A DNA stretch of 64,000 nucleotides from Marinigracilibium pacificum (GTDB lineage Bacteria; Bacteroidota; Bacteroidia; Cytophagales; Cyclobacteriaceae), in assembly GCF_012926615.1 (NCBI RefSeq), contig NZ_JABBNU010000006.1:248001-312000 (forward strand). Reading direction: 5' to 3'. Within the stretch, counting starts at the first letter, position 1. Every line of letters begins with the position of its first letter. The notes beneath the pieces are model-generated. The model searched no databases. It was not told the origin of the DNA and was given only the letters and a program-made list of their open reading frames with translations. This document shows positions 61,375 to 64,000 of the stretch, piece after piece. The translations under genes and the position numbers were made by a program.

Positions 61375-61764
61375 ATGGACAAGATCAAAAAGATATTCAG
61401 GTGGACAATTGGAATAATTATCGTAGCAGCAATCGGGGTGTTTTTATTCCTTAATTATGCTAGCTATAGTTCCGGTTACAGAGTTGGTACACCCATAAAG
61501 CTAAGTAAGAAGGGGATGGTTATTAAAACCTGGGAAGGAGAGATGAATATTGGCGGGTTAACCAGTTCAGATGAAGGTGTTATTCCTACCTCATGGCAGT
61601 TTTCAATCCACGGTAGTGATAAAGATGTAATAGAAAACCTGAATGCTGCGATTGAAAATGGTAACAGAGTAAAGTTATTCTATAAAGAAAAATATGTCAG
61701 GTTTTTCTGGCAAGGTGATACCAAGTACTTTGTTTACGAAGTTGAAAGCGTAGGGAATAAGTAA
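61375..61764 (+). CDS. Small membrane-anchored protein, unknown
   Basis: 129 residues from the ATG at 61375 (a TTG at 61366 is less likely). An N-terminal basic segment is followed by one membrane helix (WTIGIIIVAAIGVFLFLNY), then a small extracytoplasmic β-rich domain (GTPIKLSKKGMVIKTWEGE, SWQFSIHGSDKDVIENL, KEKYVRFFWQGDTKYFVYEV). Proteins of this kind are conserved in the phylum without a known function. It is separated from argH by ~115 bp and followed by a strong terminator. Confidence 0.72.
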   Translation: MDKIKKIFRWTIGIIIVAAIGVFLFLNYASYSSGYRVGTPIKLSKKGMVIKTWEGEMNIGGLTSSDEGVIPTSWQFSIHGSDKDVIENLNAAIENGNRVKLFYKEKYVRFFWQGDTKYFVYEVESVGNK

Positions 61765-61786
61765 AGAATATTTATAAAAAAGAATT

Positions 61787-61826
61787 AAAAAGCCGGTGTT
61801 GAATAATTCACCACCGGCTTTTTTTT
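61787..61826. terminator. Bidirectional terminator
   Basis: 12-bp stem AAAAAGCCGGTG / CACCGGCTTTTT (61787-61798 with 61812-61823), 13-nt loop, then a T-run. It stops the small membrane-protein transcript and, on the minus strand, also follows the BNR-repeat gene. Confidence 0.9.
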
Positions 61827-61834
61827 GATTAATT

Positions 61835-64000
61835 TCAATTAATCCCTTCAATATATGGCCCGCCAGATTGTACAATTTTATCTGCTAGGTTTTTCATTTC
61901 ACTATTAATTGAATTTATTTCCTGTTCTATTTCTTTTATTTCACTGTCAATGATTTCCATAGTTTTAGCGTGTGTGTCAGTTGGTCCGTATGTAGAGTGA
62001 CTAATGCCTTTATATATTGCAAACATCCTGTCATTGATTGTCGGATCAGTTTTTTCACCTGCCTGAGCCTGTGCTTGATTACCATTTACTTTAGTGTTTA
62101 GGTTGTTGATCCTGTTTACTAATTCCTGATAAGAAGATGCAAAGGTTCCTGGCTCTGCTTGTGTTTTTTCAATAGCCCGTTCAATAGCTTTTATTTGTTT
62201 ATTAAGCTCTCCCAATTCTAATTGAGCTTTTGAAGTTCTCTTAATTTTATCTTCATAATCTCTAAGAAATGAAGATAATTCTGAATGGGTAGCACCTTCA
62301 AGAGCACCTTCCCGTAATGGAACAACCTCAAATTCTACAGGACCCGAAAGTATTGTGCTTACACCATCAATAACCTTCGATAAGGTGGCAGAATATTTTC
62401 CCGGAGGGGCTAGCAGACCATCAAATTCAAGTTCGTTTTCCGGACCTTCAGGTTTTTTTAATGTGATTGTTTCAGGGGCTGGATATCTAAGATCCCATGC
62501 AATAGTGTGAAAGCCTTTTTTTGGATCACCGGCTATTCTTTTTATCACATCTCCATTCGAATTTTTGATAGTAAGCCAAACCTCAGGTCCTGGTATAGAA
62601 GCTTCTTTTGCCAACTCATCGTATCCTGGAAAAGGAATGTCTGCTTTTTTCTCATTGAGTATTTTCTCAGCTTCTTTTCTTATTTCAGCTTTACTTTTAT
62701 ATCCTTCTTTTAAGTAATATCTGAAAACAGCCCCAAAGTCTGGGTTGGGTGCTGTAAAATGTGAATTTCCCTGTGAGCCAACTTTTTCATTGAACCCCAA
62801 ATGTGATTTTGGAATATACCACCATGCTTTTCTGGTTGGAAAAAGAATTGCTTCTTCTTTAAGCGTTTCTTTTGATAAGTCTCTTAAAAATTGATAGTCG
62901 TCTAATATATAAAAACCGCGTCCGAATGAGGCTCCAATAAGGTCATTTTCCCGACGTTGAATTGCCAGGTCACGGAAAGATATCGTAGGTAAACTTTCAA
63001 ACTTAATCCATTTGCTTCCTCCATCAATTGTAAAGTAGATTCCAAACTCTGTGGCTGCAAACAGTAAATCTTTGTCAATATGATCCTGAACAATTCTCCA
63101 GACGAGTGTTTTTTCAGGAATGTTTGATTTTATGGATGTCCAGGTTTTTCCCTGATCTGTACTTTTTATGAGATAAGGAGAAAAGTCTCCATATTTATGA
63201 TTGTCAAGAGCTGCATAGACTGTATTTTCTTCAAACAGGTCAGCTTTTATGTCATTTACAAAGGCAGTTGAAGGTATACCTGCGATGTTACCAACTTCTA
63301 TTTTACGCCAATTCTCACCTCCATCATTTGTAACCTGGATTAAGCCATCATCAGTTCCTGCATAAATGATATTTTCATTTTGAGGAGATTGTGCCAATGA
63401 GGTAATGGTATTGTAGTTTGACATTGCAAGAAAGTCCCATGGATTGTCATAGCTCTGTTTTCTCCCCATAATCGGAAGTTCAATTCTGTTTTGATTCCTG
63501 GTTAAATCTCCTGAAATGGCTGTCCATGAATCACCTCTGTCTTCGGATTTCCAGACTCTGTAAGAGGCAAATAATAAAGTTTTCGGGTCATGTGGGCTAA
63601 CCAAAATAGGGGCATCCCAGTTAAATCTTTCATGTGGTTCACCTTTTGTAGGTTGAGGCTGAATATCTGTAACTTCACCAGTGATCATATCTATTCTTGA
63701 GATATTACCTTCTTGTCGCTCTCCATACATAATATTTGGGTTGCCTGGTTCGGTGGCAGGCTGATGGCCATCCCAATTAAGCACAACCCGCCAGTCGGAG
63801 TTTTGGATACCATGATAATTATCCGTTCTTGAAGGCCCTCCTTCAGTACTATTGTCTTGGGTGCCTCCGAAAACATTATAAAATGGCTCAGCGTCATCCA
63901 CTGCAACTTTATAAAACTGTGTTACCGGAAGGTTTTCGATGAACTTCCATGTTTTAGCCAGGTCAAAACTTTCGTACAAGCCTCCATCAGTACCAACTAA
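61835..64000 (-). CDS. Sortilin/BNR-repeat β-propeller protein (5' end off window)
   Basis: 722 residues are visible; the frame stays open to the window edge (LVGTDGGLYESFDLAKTW), so the true start and any signal peptide lie beyond 64000. The first ~370 residues are repeated Asp-box/BNR blades of the VPS10/sortilin-like 'glycosyl hydrolase' group (KSEDRGDSWTAISGDLTRN, VTNDGGENWRKIEVG, KSTDQGKTWTSIKSN, FTIDGGSKWIKF). A β-sandwich region follows (SKAEIRKEAEKIL, VWLTIKNSNGDVIKRIAGD), then a helical C-terminus with long coiled coils (ELGELNKQIKAIERAIEK). Such proteins are exported and common in Bacteroidota; enzymatic activity has not been shown for this type, so the role is unknown. Confidence 0.85.
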   Translation of the reverse strand, partial: LVGTDGGLYESFDLAKTWKFIENLPVTQFYKVAVDDAEPFYNVFGGTQDNSTEGGPSRTDNYHGIQNSDWRVVLNWDGHQPATEPGNPNIMYGERQEGNISRIDMITGEVTDIQPQPTKGEPHERFNWDAPILVSPHDPKTLLFASYRVWKSEDRGDSWTAISGDLTRNQNRIELPIMGRKQSYDNPWDFLAMSNYNTITSLAQSPQNENIIYAGTDDGLIQVTNDGGENWRKIEVGNIAGIPSTAFVNDIKADLFEENTVYAALDNHKYGDFSPYLIKSTDQGKTWTSIKSNIPEKTLVWRIVQDHIDKDLLFAATEFGIYFTIDGGSKWIKFESLPTISFRDLAIQRRENDLIGASFGRGFYILDDYQFLRDLSKETLKEEAILFPTRKAWWYIPKSHLGFNEKVGSQGNSHFTAPNPDFGAVFRYYLKEGYKSKAEIRKEAEKILNEKKADIPFPGYDELAKEASIPGPEVWLTIKNSNGDVIKRIAGDPKKGFHTIAWDLRYPAPETITLKKPEGPENELEFDGLLAPPGKYSATLSKVIDGVSTILSGPVEFEVVPLREGALEGATHSELSSFLRDYEDKIKRTSKAQLELGELNKQIKAIERAIEKTQAEPGTFASSYQELVNRINNLNTKVNGNQAQAQAGEKTDPTINDRMFAIYKGISHSTYGPTDTHAKTMEIIDSEIKEIEQEINSINSEMKNLADKIVQSGGPYIEGIN

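Noticed and set aside
1-64000. CRISPR arrays, rRNA genes, intact insertion sequences or prophage
   Set aside because: No regularly spaced repeats, rRNA motifs, transposase, integrase or phage structural genes were seen on either strand.

Overview
The window looks like chromosome of a low-GC member of the Bacteroidota, most likely a marine Cytophagales-type bacterium. The reasons are: TonB-dependent outer-membrane receptors (one with an N-terminal carboxypeptidase-regulatory-like domain), lipoproteins with Bacteroidota-style signal peptides, TAnnTTTG-type -7 promoter boxes, few Shine-Dalgarno sequences, and the Bacteroidota-type arginine operon (acyltransferase-argG-argC-argD-argF'-argB-argE-argH). 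Most of the window is ordinary chromosome. No rRNA, CRISPR array, intact insertion sequence or integrase was seen.

1-12.2 kb: the front of a secreted endonuclease I gene runs off the left edge. Then come a persulfide dioxygenase/rhodanese pair, an EgtB-like sulfoxide synthase, a tRNA-Leu(GAG), a small lipoprotein, a quinone oxidoreductase divergent from a CorA transporter, and a response regulator/histidine kinase pair followed by a TonB-dependent receptor.

12.2-20.5 kb: a small polyketide locus. A single-module type I PKS (KS-AT-DH-KR-ACP-TE) overlaps a lipocalin-like gene and is followed by two paralogous SpoIIAA/STAS-like proteins. A divergent Sfp-type phosphopantetheinyl transferase probably activates the ACP. 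20.5-26 kb: a SulP anion transporter, a small membrane protein, an Rrf2 regulator, a lipoprotein and a second TonB-dependent receptor.

26-37 kb: a tight TolC-HlyD-ABC export operon whose ABC protein has a degenerate nucleotide-binding domain with no Walker A. Then a TauE/SafE permease, a YjdI-CDGSH iron-sulfur fusion, an S9 peptidase and a class II ribonucleotide reductase. 37.3-42.7 kb: a dabB-dabA inorganic-carbon uptake operon with a small third gene and a divergent LysR regulator.

42.7-43.9 kb: a toxin-antitoxin pair lies between an intact tRNA-Leu(CAA) and a displaced 28-bp copy of that tRNA's 3' end, which looks like the footprint of a small integrated element. 43.9-52.6 kb: an ABM monooxygenase, a V4R-like protein, a SAM hydroxide adenosyltransferase, then a plus-strand run phoH, GNAT, comEC, enoyl-CoA hydratase, recQ. 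52.8-61.3 kb: the arginine operon, preceded by a promoter and a leader encoding a short peptide with three Arg codons (AGA, AGG, AGG). 61.4-64 kb: a small membrane protein and a large BNR/sortilin-like repeat protein that runs off the right edge.

The four observations most worth following are the ATPase-dead ABC half-transporter, the arginine leader peptide, the tRNA-bounded toxin-antitoxin islet, and the PKS/lipocalin/STAS cluster.
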